Below, piece after piece: positions 50,701 through 64,000 of a stretch of DNA of 64,000 nt. Within the stretch, counting starts at the first letter, position 1. Every line of letters starts with the position of its first letter. The DNA comes from Flectonema sp. DT1601 (Eukaryota; Euglenozoa; Diplonemea; Diplonemida; Diplonemidae), in NCBI GenBank assembly GCA_964019425.1, contig OZ025842.1, positions 434,001 through 498,000 of the forward strand. The letters run 5' to 3'. The notes under the pieces are model-generated. The model worked only from the letters and a program-made list of their open reading frames with translations, had not been told where the DNA came from and made no database searches. Position numbers and translations under genes: made by a program.

Positions 50701-53700
50701 TCCACCTTGCGTACCGACGTCTTCAGGGGTTCAAAAGGATCCCTTTTTTTTCAAAAAATTCCGCATAGTGTGAAAAATTTCATCCCCAAAAACTACCATT
50801 TTACAGTCAAAATGTGCACTTTCATACTTTTTTATAAAAATCCACCAAGTTTTTTTTTCCGAGAATCCACCATCTTTTTTATATCCAAAGTTGTTATACT
50901 CCAATTTTTTTATACACCGTGATATTTATAATTACAGTATTATTATAATAAAATAAAGAAATCAATAACATACCAGTAATACTCCTTAATAAGGATGAAT
51001 GACATCATCAGAAATAAGAACACAAACAAAGCAACCATTATTCCAATTGTTGCTGCGCTGATTCCGGTGTCAGCGCAAACACCATCACCCTGTTGACCAC
51101 TGGCATCAGCACCCCAGTAGTATCCAAAGTTACCTTCTGGGAAGAACACAATATCCTCAGACGTCTTGAAACAAGTGTTGTCATCATTTGCTTTACGGTA
51201 TGCACAACAGTTCAAGTCAGTTCCGAGAGTTCTCATTTTCTTCAGAGTACCACGAACAGAGAAACAAGTCGTGTAGTCATCCTTAGTACACTGAACTCTG
51301 TCAAGGACACGTCCAAAGTTTTTGTTGAAGTTAAACAAGTATTCCACGTACTCTTCAAACTCATTATCACATTTGTGAGAAATGACATCACGACAGATAC
51401 TAGCACCAGTGTCGCAGTACATTTTAGATGGAAGTCTCGTGTTATCAGGTGTTCCCTGAACACAGTCAGAGTCAGCAGTACACTGTTGACCACTTCTATC
51501 AACTACGCAAGTGTTGGAGTTGTCACGTTCCCATCCAACAGCACAGAAGATGTCTCTGGTGGTTCTGAAACCAGTTTCTCCATCAAGAAGTCTCTTACAG
51601 GTTCCCATTGTATCAGTTGGGTTTTCTTTGCTGCATCCAAGTCCAAACTTGCACTGCTCATCCTTTTCACATGGATCGTCAGTCTTTGTGAAGTGCGAGC
51701 AGATGGAGCTGTCCTGAACGACACCATTTGTGACTGTGATCCTCTCATCACAAAATCTATCATGCGCACAATATGGTCTCTTGTTGGTACCTGGATATGG
51801 CGCGCATGACTCAAACACTTTGGCTTCGTTCTTCTCTCTACAGATTCCCTTAATTGATAGCTGATCAAGGGACTGAGCGTTTGCAGGTGGGCGCGCTGTT
51901 GAATCATTTGGGATACAAACTAAATCCTCTCTGTATGGGTCACAAGAATCACCCTTTATTGTAACACCATCAACATTATAAAGAATATAGCACTCTTTTT
52001 CTAACTCATCCCAATCTTTACAAACAGCAACACCCTCACCTGGTCTCATAGTACCGTCTGCCTGGTAACAGTGAGCTTTACCTTTACAGATTGAGTGGAC
52101 TCTATCTTCACCAAGTGGGTCATTGAAAGGACAAGGCTCACCAGAAGGAACCGAGTCGTACGCTGCGCAAGTCATTCTAACTTTTCCATATAGTTCCTTA
52201 ACACAAAAACGTGACTCACAGTTGTCATCAGTGTGGCAATCTTGTCCATGACTAAACCTCTGTGAGCATACACCAGTTCCTGATCCACCAGTTGGGTTGT
52301 AGCAAGTAAGACCTTTTTCAGTATTGTGTCTGTCATCTCTAATCCACCATGGTTCCAACATATCACCTGAGAGCTGTCCATTAACACAATCTCTTGTTAT
52401 TGAACAGGCTTGTCCTAACAATACTGGACCTCCTACAAAACAAGCAGTTTTTGTAGAGTCCATTCTATCACAAGCATTTGGGCATCCTTGTGAACGTGCT
52501 GCGGCCACGCATCCTAATAATATAAGCGAATGCTTCATATTTTGATTTGAGAAGCCTTTTTTTTTTTTTTTTTTGGGAAAATAGTTATTATCTAAATTCT
52601 TGGGATTCACTTTGCAGAAAGCCACAATGAAATTTTCAATCCATTATTTATTTTTTTTTTTCCATGTCCCTTATTCTTGAAAAAAAATATCAAAAACGAC
52701 ACCCAACTCCAAAAAGGAGACGAGCGCCAGACATGTTGAAGATCCAGAAAAAGCAAATGATAATTTTTGTCGTCGTTGATGAAGTCAACGATGGCCACAG
52801 ACCATCGTCTCTCACCAGCTGCTGGCTTAGGCCTGCTTCTGGATGTCCTTCTTTCTGAGACCCATGAACTTGGCTCTCTCGGTCTGGGTCTGGAAGTGAC
52901 CGTGTCCCATCTTCGATGAAGTGTCGATGAACTTCAGGTCGATTTGCTCCTGGGCAGCTCTGTTTGGAAGTTTTGTTTGTTTTCGTTCGTTGCCTTCGCT
53001 ATTTCATTATCACAAACACAACTCAAAAAGAATAATAAGGAAGAAGAAGCAGATTAATAATTAATTTCATACCTGCTGGTCTGTGGAGCAAGTGGACGAC
53101 GAAGAGTGATGACACGCTTCACTGGTCCAGGGCATGAACCCTTCAACATGACGTACTGGTTGTTAACAACTCCGTAGTGAGGGAATCCTCCTAATGGAGT
53201 GATGTCCTTTCCGGTGATGTCGATCGAGGTGGTGGCGTTACCGTTCTCAGCCTTGGCAGCCTCAACTCCGATTTTGTAAATCTTCTTGTTCAACTCAGTA
53301 CGGTGATGGAATCCGTTCTGACCAGCACGGGCAACAGAGTACGAGACTCTGGAAGGATGCCATGCTCCAATACAGGCAACCTTACGAAGACCTCTGTGAG
53401 ACTTTCTTGGAAGTCTGCTGACTCCCCATCTGTGGGTCACACCCTCCATACCGTGACCCTTGCTGACTCCGATAACATCACATCTCTCGGACTCAGTGAA
53501 AACCTGGTCAACGGTCACCTTCTTCTCCAAAAGGGACTGGGCGTACTTGATCTTCTGCGCCATGTCTCCTCCGTTGATCTGAATCTCACAGACCTGAGCC
53601 TTCTTGCTTCCCAACTTCAAGGCGCTTGGGCTGGTGTGTGCCAACACACGGAGAACGGTAGCGTGCTTGGCCATACGTCCAAAGGTGGTTTCTCTGCTGG

Positions 53701-56700
53701 CAGCGTTCTTCTCGTAGTCAGCAACGTACTTGGTGAAAGCCTTCTGCTTCGATGAGAACCAGCTTTTGTAGTAACGACGGAGCATCGCCTCTCCAAGCTT
53801 CTGGGCCCACACGGTGGTGACGGCACGGAGACCACGGGCAGTTGGCTTGTATCCTACGATACCAACAACAACCATCTCTGGGACGTCAAGGATGGTGACT
53901 GGCTCACAGACCTCCTTCTTGTGCATCTTGGATCCAGCTCTGTCAAGCTCACGGACAATGTGGGTCATACCCGCCTTGTATCCCATGAACGCGGTCAAGT
54001 GTGGCTCCTGAGCAGCGTCGTCAATTGGGAATGATCTGACACGTCCTCTGATGTGACGACATCTCTTACGTGGGAGGTAACCCAAATGACCGTGACGTGG
54101 TACTTCGAACTTACGATGAGACATGTTGATGAATGGATGCTGTAGTGAAAAAGAATAAAAGAACTGTCAGCACCACTCGAACTTACAACACGAGAAGAAG
54201 TCTCTCAGCAACTCTTTCAATTTATACTAACCTTCTGAGGAGATGATTAATAAGAATGCAGCAATCAACTCTTTTAAATCCAAATTAATGCAAAGCATCG
54301 TAACAAAGTGATTCGATACATAAAAAAGTAAAATTCTCATTTCGTGCGGTTTTATGATTACGGTGCTTGTTTGTCGATTGAAGCAAACAGAATGACAATC
54401 CCCTTCTCATGTGTTCCCCATTCCCTTTTTTTATATTTTACCAAACAAAAGGATCACAGAAACACAGTGCCAGACATGTTGAAGATCCAGAAAAAGCAAA
54501 TGATAATTTTTGTCGTCGTTGATGAAGTCAACGATGGCCACAGACCATCGTCTCTCACCAGCTGCTGGCTTAGGCCTGCTTCTGGATGTCCTTCTTTCTG
54601 AGACCCATGAACTTGGCTCTCTCGGTCTGGGTCTGGAAGTGACCGTGTCCCATCTTCGATGAAGTGTCGATGAACTTCAGGTCGATTTGCTCCTGGGCAG
54701 CTCTGTTTGGAAGTTTTGTTTGTTTTCGTTCGTTGCCTTCGCTATTTCATTATCACAAACACAACTCAAAAAGAATAATAAGGAAGAAGAAGCAGATTAA
54801 TAATTAATTTCATACCTGCTGGTCTGTGGAGCAAGTGGACGACGAAGAGTGATGACACGCTTCACTGGTCCAGGGCATGAACCCTTCAACATGACGTACT
54901 GGTTGTTAACAACTCCGTAGTGAGGGAATCCTCCTAATGGAGTGATGTCCTTTCCGGTGATGTCGATCGAGGTGGTGGCGTTACCGTTCTCAGCCTTGGC
55001 AGCCTCAACTCCGATTTTGTAAATCTTCTTGTTCAACTCAGTACGGTGATGGAATCCGTTCTGACCAGCACGGGCAACAGAGTACGAGACTCTGGAAGGA
55101 TGCCATGCTCCAATACAGGCAACCTTACGAAGACCTCTGTGAGACTTTCTTGGAAGTCTGCTGACTCCCCATCTGTGGGTCACACCCTCCATACCGTGAC
55201 CCTTGCTGACTCCGATAACATCACATCTCTCGGACTCAGTGAAAACCTGGTCAACGGTCACCTTCTTCTCCAAAAGGGACTGGGCGTACTTGATCTTCTG
55301 CGCCATGTCTCCTCCGTTGATCTGAATCTCACAGACCTGAGCCTTCTTGCTTCCCAACTTCAAGGCGCTTGGGCTGGTGTGTGCCAACACACGGAGAACG
55401 GTCGCGTGCTTGGCCATACGTCCGAAGGTGGTTTCTCTGCTGGCAGCGTTCTTCTCGTAGTCAGCAACGTACTTGGTGAAAGCCTTCTGCTTCGATGAGA
55501 ACCAGCTTTTGTAGTAACGACGGAGCATCGCCTCTCCAAGCTTCTGGGCCCACACGGTGGTGACGGCACGGAGACCACGGGCAGTTGGCTTGTATCCGAC
55601 GATACCAACAACAACCATCTCTGGGACGTCAAGGATGGTGACTGGCTCACAGACCTCCTTCTTGTGCATCTTGGATCCAGCTCTGTCAAGCTCACGGACA
55701 ATGTGGGTCATACCCGCCTTGTATCCCATGAACGCGGTCAAGTGTGGTTCCTGAGCAGCGTCGTCAATTGGGAATGATCTGACACGTCCTCTGATGTGAC
55801 GACATCTCTTACGTGGGAGGTAACCCAAATGACCGTGACGTGGTACTTCGAACTTACGATGAGACATGTTGATGAATGGATGCTGTGGTGAAGGAGAATA
55901 AACTTCACCAACGAAAGGGAACCTCAAAAAGTGACTGCGGATTGCAATAAGAAATTCTCTGAAACAGAAGAAACAAAAAAATCGGATTGCCTTTAAACGA
56001 TTTAGATATTAATTACTTACCTGAAGAAGTAATAAGTTGATTATCTACTTCTCAATCCGACATAGCGAATCGCTCCAACATAAGACTCCAGACAATAATG
56101 TACTGGAAGTTGAATTGAACAAAAAGCTTAAGAAAATCAATGCAATAATCTCATTGAAAAGACAGGTTGGAATTGCGCAACAGCGCAGTGCCGATTTCAA
56201 TCACCGCATTGAGTAGAAGGCATCGCCTTACAAAGATATCAGATCAGAGTATTACAAAAATAAAAAATATTTATTTCTTCACGTTTTCCTCAGTACTTGA
56301 GGTGTGTTGGATGCCGCCGTTGCTTTTGTCGATGGCAGTTTTTAATCGTCGCATCATTGGTTCCATGTCAAGGGACTCTGCTACTTCGAAAACATTCTTT
56401 CCGTAGTTATCAGTTGCCATAATCTGTTGAGTTTTTTTTTTTTTTTTTAAAGTTTTTTTTTAAAAACATTTCATCGAAATGATTACAGTGAGGTTGATTG
56501 AAGAACTCGTCGTGAAAAACTAATATAATTCAGTATGCAAAGAACTTTGGTATAAATAAATAGATGTGTTCATATGCAGAGACAACTCCCCGCATTGTAT
56601 TTTATAAGATCATCATGAGCAGTGAGGAAGACGCAGCAGCAGGGCAACAGAGTTGAGGTTGAGAAACAAACATAATCCTTCAGTATGCAAAGAACTTTGG

Positions 56701-59700
56701 TATAAATAAAGAGATGTGTTCATACGCAGAGACAACTCCCCACATTGTATTTTATAATAATCATCATCAGTGAGGAAGAGGCAGCACTCATATCACTTCT
56801 CGTAGTTTCACGGAAGTGAGCATTGGTGTGAAATAGTGTTTGAAATAACATTCTACTCGTCATAACAAACTCGTGTGAAGCTTTTTATCATTAAGTTGAT
56901 GTAAGAAGATTCACATAGACAGGCCTCTCTCTTGACACCTTAGAATGATATGGTTTCGGATATCTTCGTACATCAACTTAATGATAAAAAGCTTCACACG
57001 AGTTTGTTATGACAGGTCGAATATACAAATCACACCTCACGCAGAGTTTCAGTAACAGCAGCTGAGTGTGTTCTCGACTTCTGAAGTGAAAAGATTCACA
57101 TCTGACCCAGTCTATAGAACGTGCCAGTCAGAGTTTTCGGATTAAAAGAGAAAAACAAGGAGATAGATTCAACTTTAAAGAACATAATAAGGAGCTCTAA
57201 GTCGGTGGCAGGTGTCATGTCGCACTGTCTTCTGGTCAGCAGCAGGGCAACAGGGTCAAGAGGTTGAGAAACAAACATAATCCTTCAGTATGCAAAGAAC
57301 TTTGGTATAAATAAATAGATGTGTTCATATGCAGAGACAACTCCCCGCATTGTATTTTATAAGATCATCATGAGCAGTGAGGAAGACGCAGCAGCAGGGC
57401 AACAGAGTTGAGGTTGAGAAACTAACATAATCCTTCAGTATGCAAAGAACTTTGGTATAAATAAAGAGATGTGTTCATATGCAGAGACAACTCCCCGCAT
57501 TGTATTTTATAAGATCATCATGAGCAGAGTGAGAGGTAATGAGAATCGAGTGGGGGAAATTATCCAAAAGAAATGCTTGAGCTGACTACAAGTTGTGATG
57601 AATAAAAAAAACAACATACTTCTTCAGCATTCAGTTCAGAAGTTATCAGCATTAGCGCAGCATCTTCAGAACCGTTTTCAACGGCAAAATGAAGAGCCGG
57701 TTTTCCTGAGAGTTTTGATGTTGGGAGAGAACCTGCCTTTAGTAGTAGTTTCAGAGCTTCAATTTGGTTCAATTTGCAGGCTTCGCAGACTGATGCGGAT
57801 GCAGCTTTTTGAGTAACAAAACAAGACTGGAATATATAACTTATTTGAGAAGTGTCGTTAGAGGCCACAAACTCTCTTAACACAGAAGACACAGCGTCTG
57901 TGTCTCCCTTGCAACTGGAATCAGAGACGACCTTTACGCAACTTTGAGCGTAACTGGAGTCTGGTTCGACTTCTACTTTTGTTTTTAATTTTGCGAAATT
58001 GATACCGTCATCCATTCCCATCTTAAACTCAATACCTCCTCCAGCGATATGATCTTCACGAAGTTGTTGCCAGAATGGTTGCGCTCTGAACATTAGTTTA
58101 CCACGCGGGAATCCTCCTGTTGTCATTGATGCTGCAGGTTTTACGAACAGCTTACCTGCTTCCGATACCATTTCTCTAAAGTAATTCATGTTACCCCTTT
58201 TGAGGTACTGATTGTTGAAAATAATTATCAAAACTTATTAAGTTAGTCAGTTGATCCTTTTGTTAATAAACCATGCACGTGACCATTAACCTGATTGAGA
58301 AGAAGAAATATTCTGATGACGTGTTGCAGTTGAGTTTATCGAATTTAGAAAAAGGAGATCCAACGTCCTTCTCTCACATTTTTCATATTTTTTTTTAAAA
58401 AGGAATCGAAACATTGCAACCCACTCCAAAAAGAAGACGAGTGCCAGACATGTTGAAGATCCAGAAAAAGCAAATGATAATTTTTGTCGTCGTTGATGAA
58501 GTCAACGATGGCCACAGACCATCGTCTCTCACCAGCTGCTGGCTTAGGCCTGCTTCTGGATGTCCTTCTTTCTGAGACCCATGAACTTGGCTCTCTCAGT
58601 CTGGGTCTGGAAGTGACCGTGTCCCATCTTCGATGAAGTGTCGATGAACTTCAGGTCGATTTGCTCCTGGGCAGCTCTGTTTGGAAGTTTTGTTTGTTTT
58701 CGTTCGTTGCCTTCGCTATTTCATTATCACAAACACAACTCAAAAAGAATAATAAGGAAGAAGAAGCAGATTAATAATTAATTTCATACCTGCTGGTCTG
58801 TGGGGCAAGTGGACGACGAAGAGTGATGACACGCTTCACTGGTCCAGGGCATGAACCCTTCAACATGACGTACTGGTTGTTAACAACTCCGTAGTGAGGG
58901 AATCCTCCTAATGGAGTGATGTCCTTTCCGGTGATGTCGATCGAGGTGGTGGCGTTACCGTTCTCAGCCTTGGCAGCCTCAACTCCGATTTTGTAAATCT
59001 TCTTGTTCAACTCAGTACGGTGATGGAATCCGTTCTGACCAGCACGGGCAACAGAGTACGAGACTCTGGAAGGATGCCATGCTCCAATACAGGCAACCTT
59101 ACGAAGACCTCTGTGAGACTTTCTTGGAAGTCTGCTGACTCCCCATCTGTGGGTCACACCCTCCATACCGTGACCCTTGCTGACTCCGATAACATCACAT
59201 CTCTCGGACTCAGTGAAAACCTGGTCAACGGTCACCTTCTTCTCCAAAAGGGACTGGGCGTACTTGATCTTCTGTGCCATGTCTCCTCCGTTGATCTGAA
59301 TCTCACAGACCTGAGCCTTCTTGCTTCCCAACTTCAAGGCGCTTGGGCTGGTGTGTGCCAACACACGGAGAACGGTCGCGTGCTTGGCCATACGTCCAAA
59401 GGTGGTTTCTCTGCTGGCAGCGTTCTTCTCGTAGTCAGCAACGTACTTGGTGAAAGCCTTCTGCTTCGATGAGAACCAGCTTTTGTAGTAACGACGGAGC
59501 ATCGCCTCTCCGAGCTTCTGGGCCCACACGGTGGTGACGGCACGGAGACCACGGGCAGTTGGCTTGTATCCGACGATACCAACAACAACCATCTCTGGGA
59601 CGTCAAGGATGGTGACTGGCTCGCAGACCTCCTTCTTGTGCATCTTGGATCCAGCTCTGTCAAGCTCACGGACAATGTGGGTCATACCCGCCTTGTATCC

Positions 59701-62700
59701 CATGAACGCGGTCAAGTGTGGCTCCTGAGCAGCGTCGTCAATTGGGAATGATCTGACACGTCCTCTGATGTGACGACATCTCTTACGTGGGAGGTAACCC
59801 AAATGACCGTGACGTGGTACTTCGAACTTACGATGAGACATGTTGATGAATGGATGCTGTGGTGAGGGAAAGGAAGTACTAATAATATAAAAACATATTC
59901 ACAGAACACAACTTTCGATATAAAAGATGAGATTTACTTATCGACTATCAGATCTCTGGTGCCGCTATCGAGTTTTTTAACAGCGTGACGGAATTCATCG
60001 AGCTGTTCGTCTTTTGAGAGTTTAAGTTGGCGAGTGGTCTGCGAATTGAAGAAAGAAACAGTTTTTTGTAAAACCGAATCCAACGAGGTTGGAGTAAATG
60101 AAAAATACTTCGTAGCCGCATCGTGAGAAATCGGCCCACAATCAACCGACGGGAAGAAATCAGCAGTCGATGTGACAATACGACGACCTGTTGATACTTG
60201 ACGAGCATCATTGTGAATAAGAGCTGCGATTTTTTCGACAAATTCAGCCATCGTTGGTGTCTCAGTACAGCATATATTAACGCTAGTTCTGTAGACTAGC
60301 GGGTCATTCGGTAAGCTCTTTGGCTCTTCTTTTGGCAACGGAAATAACTCGTTGGCTTCTTTTGACTCGCAAGAAACCGATTCACTGCTACTCCAACTTT
60401 CACTGCTGCTGCTTTCCCAGTCTGGAGTGGAAGGGTTTTTATTTAATTTCTTCTCTATCTTTGCAGATCGACTGCTGCTGTGATACGTTGCGATGTTATA
60501 AATAATAAATTTCTGCACATCTTCTGAAAACACGAATGAAACTTTCGTATTCGCAGTAGACTTTCTCATATGTAAAAGGGAACTATTGTACTTAGCAAGA
60601 AGATATGTCGCCCAGAACCGACCAGTGTCGTCACACGGTCCAATAACGTCAGGTAGACGAAGTGCTAAGAAATTAAAACACAAAGGAGTAGCTGTCCGTA
60701 ATATGTCTTCAATGCGAAGTTTATTTCCTCCATAGCGATTTTGACGATGCAGTGATACTCGACGACGGGCAGACTTGGGCCTGGAATGTGAATCAGCGAA
60801 GTTTTCAGACAACAATCCCTTTGAAGTTCTCGTATCACAGACATCATAAACTGAGTCAGATGAGATTAAAATATATAAATAATTTGATTTATAAGATTCG
60901 TCAATTAAAGTATTCAGAATAGCCATCGCATGTCTCGGATGAAAACAACTGAAGTCAACCACCGCTTTCAACTGTTTACCTTTCGTATGTTTTATTATAA
61001 TTTCATTGAATTGTGTCGTGAATCCTTCAGTTTCTCGATCTCCTTTTTCAAAGAAGACTCTGTCACTATTCCACGGGTTAGCCTGCCCCCAGTAAGTACG
61101 TCCTCTGTTGATAATCACAACTATTTGTGTGCTGTCTTCGTCTAAAAGTTTTTGAACTAATCCTCTGCCCTGAAAACAGGTGCCTCCCAATACGAATACG
61201 ACGCTCATAATTTTATTGCTGTAAAAATAGAAATATTTTTTTAGGGATTGTGGAAGTAAGAGTTGAGGAATATGTTGAAACTCACCCTTTGCACAACTGG
61301 AATATAAAAAATATCAAAAAAAAAAAAAAAAAAAAAATTCAATCACAAAGCAATCCATTTACGCAACCAAGATGGGAGAATCACAACCCGCAAACCAAAA
61401 AAACGGTCGGTGAAACCTTTCAAGGGGGGTGAAGAGTGTTTTTTTTTTTTTTTTTTTTTTGCTTTTTGTGTCAACTCTTCTGTCCACATGTTTTCTTTTT
61501 TTTTTTTTTTTTTTTCAGATAACTAACTAAGACTAAGATATCCCCCTCGACATTCATATCGGGGTCACCGAATAGGCGAAACAGATCAAAAATTGAAAGA
61601 AGCAATTTGCCCTCACAATAAACTAAAAAAAAATATAAAAACAACAAGCTAATAGCCACGCGTAGCTGACTACATAAAGAAAGCTACCTCAGAAGTCAAC
61701 ATTTAAATTGGAATTTTGATGGGTGACAAACTGAATAGATATGAATTTCTTTATACATCAGACCTAATAATAACAAAGCGTGATCAACACGTTCAGGTGG
61801 CTAGAGACTTGTGTTTTTAGAACGAGGAGGGGAAGTACATAAAGGTTGCTAAGTTAAAAAAAAAAATATTATTCCATAAATCACCCGAACTTTGTTTATG
61901 GGAAGTAAGAGTAGGTTTACCTTAGAAAAAAATAACAAATTTCTGAAAAGGGGAAAAAAGAGGTGGGGGAACAAAAAAAAAAAAAGCAACTTACTTACAC
62001 CTTTCACATTTGTTTTGACGCATGCAGCCGAGCAATAACACAACAGACGTTAGACTATTGAGTTGGGTGAAGTATAGTTCCCCTTTTTTTTTTTTTTTTT
62101 TTTTTTCTTGTCAGAAGTGTTTTTTTGTTTTTTTTTTGTTTTTCTTGTTTTTTTTGTTCACTTTTTTTTATGTTTTCTTACTATTGACTATCAGGTTCTC
62201 AAACAGGTTAGCAGATCAGTTCATATGACACAAAGAGGAGAACTACACCTGTTGTCTAGCGTGACCGAATCCAGGAGCACCATGATAAGGTGATGGATAG
62301 GCGTTTTGAGCTGGGGCCGGCGCGTATCCCTGTGGAGGGTACCCACCTTGTTGAGGAGCTCCATAAGCAGGCTGCGGAGGGGCACCATATCCAGTTGGTT
62401 GTCCCTGAGGTGGGTAACCTCCCTGCTGTTGAGCTTGCTGTGGGTAGCCACCCTGAGCTGGGTAACCACCCTGAGCTGGAGGGTATCCACCGGCAACCTT
62501 CTGTCTCTTCTTCTTTTTGAGGAATCCTTTGACTGCCCACATTGCAAATCCTCCCATTGCCGCACCTGCTAACAGTTTTCCCATTCCACCTCTTTCAGTG
62601 CATCCTGCAGGCATGTCAGACGTTGAAACTGATTTTTCATAACTGGCTCCCTCTCCACCTGCTGCCAAAGCTTCCTGATTGCTGACTGGAGTTTCATTTC

Positions 62701-62929
62701 CCTGATCATCTACTAAATAATACTCATACTCATCATCAGCAGACCCACCGTAACCTCCACCTCCACCGTAAGCTGGTTGGCTGTAGTTTGAAGGAGGAGG
62801 CTGACCGTACGATGACCCCCCTGGAGCGGGATAACCAGCTGTGGAACCTCCATAAGGACACGCGGGGTAACCTTGCATTGTTACTGACGTCTATTAAGGC
62901 TGTGAAAGTAATTGTGTGTTAATTTATAA

Positions 62930-62964
<35 letters not shown>

Positions 62965-64000
62965 ATTTCAATATTCCCAACCGAAGACCTTTGGGTGTTC
63001 TCACATTTGGATAATAAGAAAAACAAGAGTTCGAAACATTAACAACAAAAGTGGTGCGTTCGAAAAATAATTTCAACCCATCAACACACAACGAAATCCC
63101 ACAACTGTAATATTTAATTTGGACAACCACAAACAGCACACGATTAGTTTTAATAAGTGCCCTGACCTCACCCTGGATTCCCTCATCTTTTTGATGTTGG
63201 TGTGTCGCAAAGTTGAGGTGGATTTTTAATTAAATACGTTTCGTTTTTTCTTATCTTTTTTCCATATCAGACTGTTTATATAGAAGGGTTACAAAAAAAA
63301 AAAAAAAAAAAAAGTGAAATTCATAAAGGCGGGAAGGGATGACAATACAACCACACGAATTTATGTCTCCAAAAGAAATTGGAGATTTTTTTTTTTTTTA
63401 AATCAGGTACACAGAGGGGAACTTTAAAAATCGAATTCGTTAGGACAACATACTCAGCAGTCAATAATAATAATAAAACACATCACAGCATGAGATGCGC
63501 TTGTAACATTCTCATACAGCTGACTACTCACACGGGAGAGAGAGAGTGTGTGTGTGTCACAATACTCTTTTATATGTCATTTGCTACCTTTCTTAAGTTT
63601 TAAAAAATATAATTGCATCCGATAAGAAACAAAGCCAAAATAAAAAAAAAAAAAAATAAAAAAAATTACCATTCTTGGGTAAATTGAAGCATCGAAAACC
63701 ACAAGTTGGTTTATATTAAAATTAATATTTTCTTCTTTTTTTTTTTTTTTTTTACATCCGTTAATAGGTTTACCTTTGAGACATGAAAGCTTCGATTTCA
63801 GAAGACGAACGTGGGAGTGAACCCGACAGGTTTTCAGGACCATTTTCAGTGATGTGAATAACATCCTCAATACGAATCCCCCCCAACGTGATATAATAGT
63901 TATCAATAAGTTCTTTATTAAGGTACGGTGCATACTTAGGATTGACATAAGCAGGATCAAGTTTTGAAGGATAGAAGTAGATACCAGGTTCACATGTAAT

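Overview
This is a nuclear genome segment from a eukaryotic microbe. Genes use the standard code (TAA, TAG and TGA all serve as stops) and have few, mostly short GT-AG introns (usually 43-115 nt, donor commonly GTATGN, acceptor commonly ACAG). Non-coding DNA is full of long poly(A)/poly(T) runs. No gene family seen fixes the lineage. The striking feature is layout: every gene I can support, about 25 over 64 kb, lies on the minus strand, head to tail, with gaps as short as 92-97 nt. Nearly every start codon has a pyrimidine-rich stretch ending in AG about 10-40 nt upstream. This is what a directional gene cluster with spliced-leader trans-splicing would look like (as in Euglenozoa; conventional introns plus trans-splicing would fit a diplonemid- or euglenid-like protist). 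That placement is inference.

Reading in the direction of transcription (high to low coordinates): 64000-59934 holds the end of a prolidase gene, a Gly/Tyr/Pro-rich protein and a Rossmann-fold SDR-type protein. 59841-52827 holds three virtually identical RPL3 genes, with an ankyrin-like gene between two of them. 52538-48163 is a Cys-rich secreted or type I membrane protein whose long intron carries two inverted-repeat DNA transposons (one pogo-like). 48162-44816 is a gene-poor stretch. 44815-37557 holds a RUN/Rubicon-homology protein, the Hsp90 co-chaperone p23 and an IRP1-type aconitase. 35984-23379 holds a CCDC6-like coiled coil, two large proteins of unknown function, a small one-TM protein, a basic protein with a CTFHPKIN motif and a two-TM protein. 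21849-13130 holds a PPR protein, a small unknown protein, a 48-aa spliced micro-gene, an EF-hand-like protein and a DysF-FYVE-C2-TM protein. 12086-272 holds a RasGAP-like protein, a NYN-WW-polyQ protein, an RCC1/F-box/ARF fusion and two unknown proteins.

The genes cover translation (RPL3), protein folding (p23), central metabolism (aconitase, prolidase, SDR), membrane traffic and autophagy (FYVE, RUN/RH, ARF) and cytoskeleton-type coiled coils. They do not form one pathway, so the clustering looks transcriptional rather than functional. Several gaps hold dispersed repeats: a 95-130 bp foldback family (3 copies), a ~210 bp family (2 copies) and a ~160 bp family (2 copies, inverted). Intron junctions were placed by eye from reading frame and protein continuity and may be off by a base or two.
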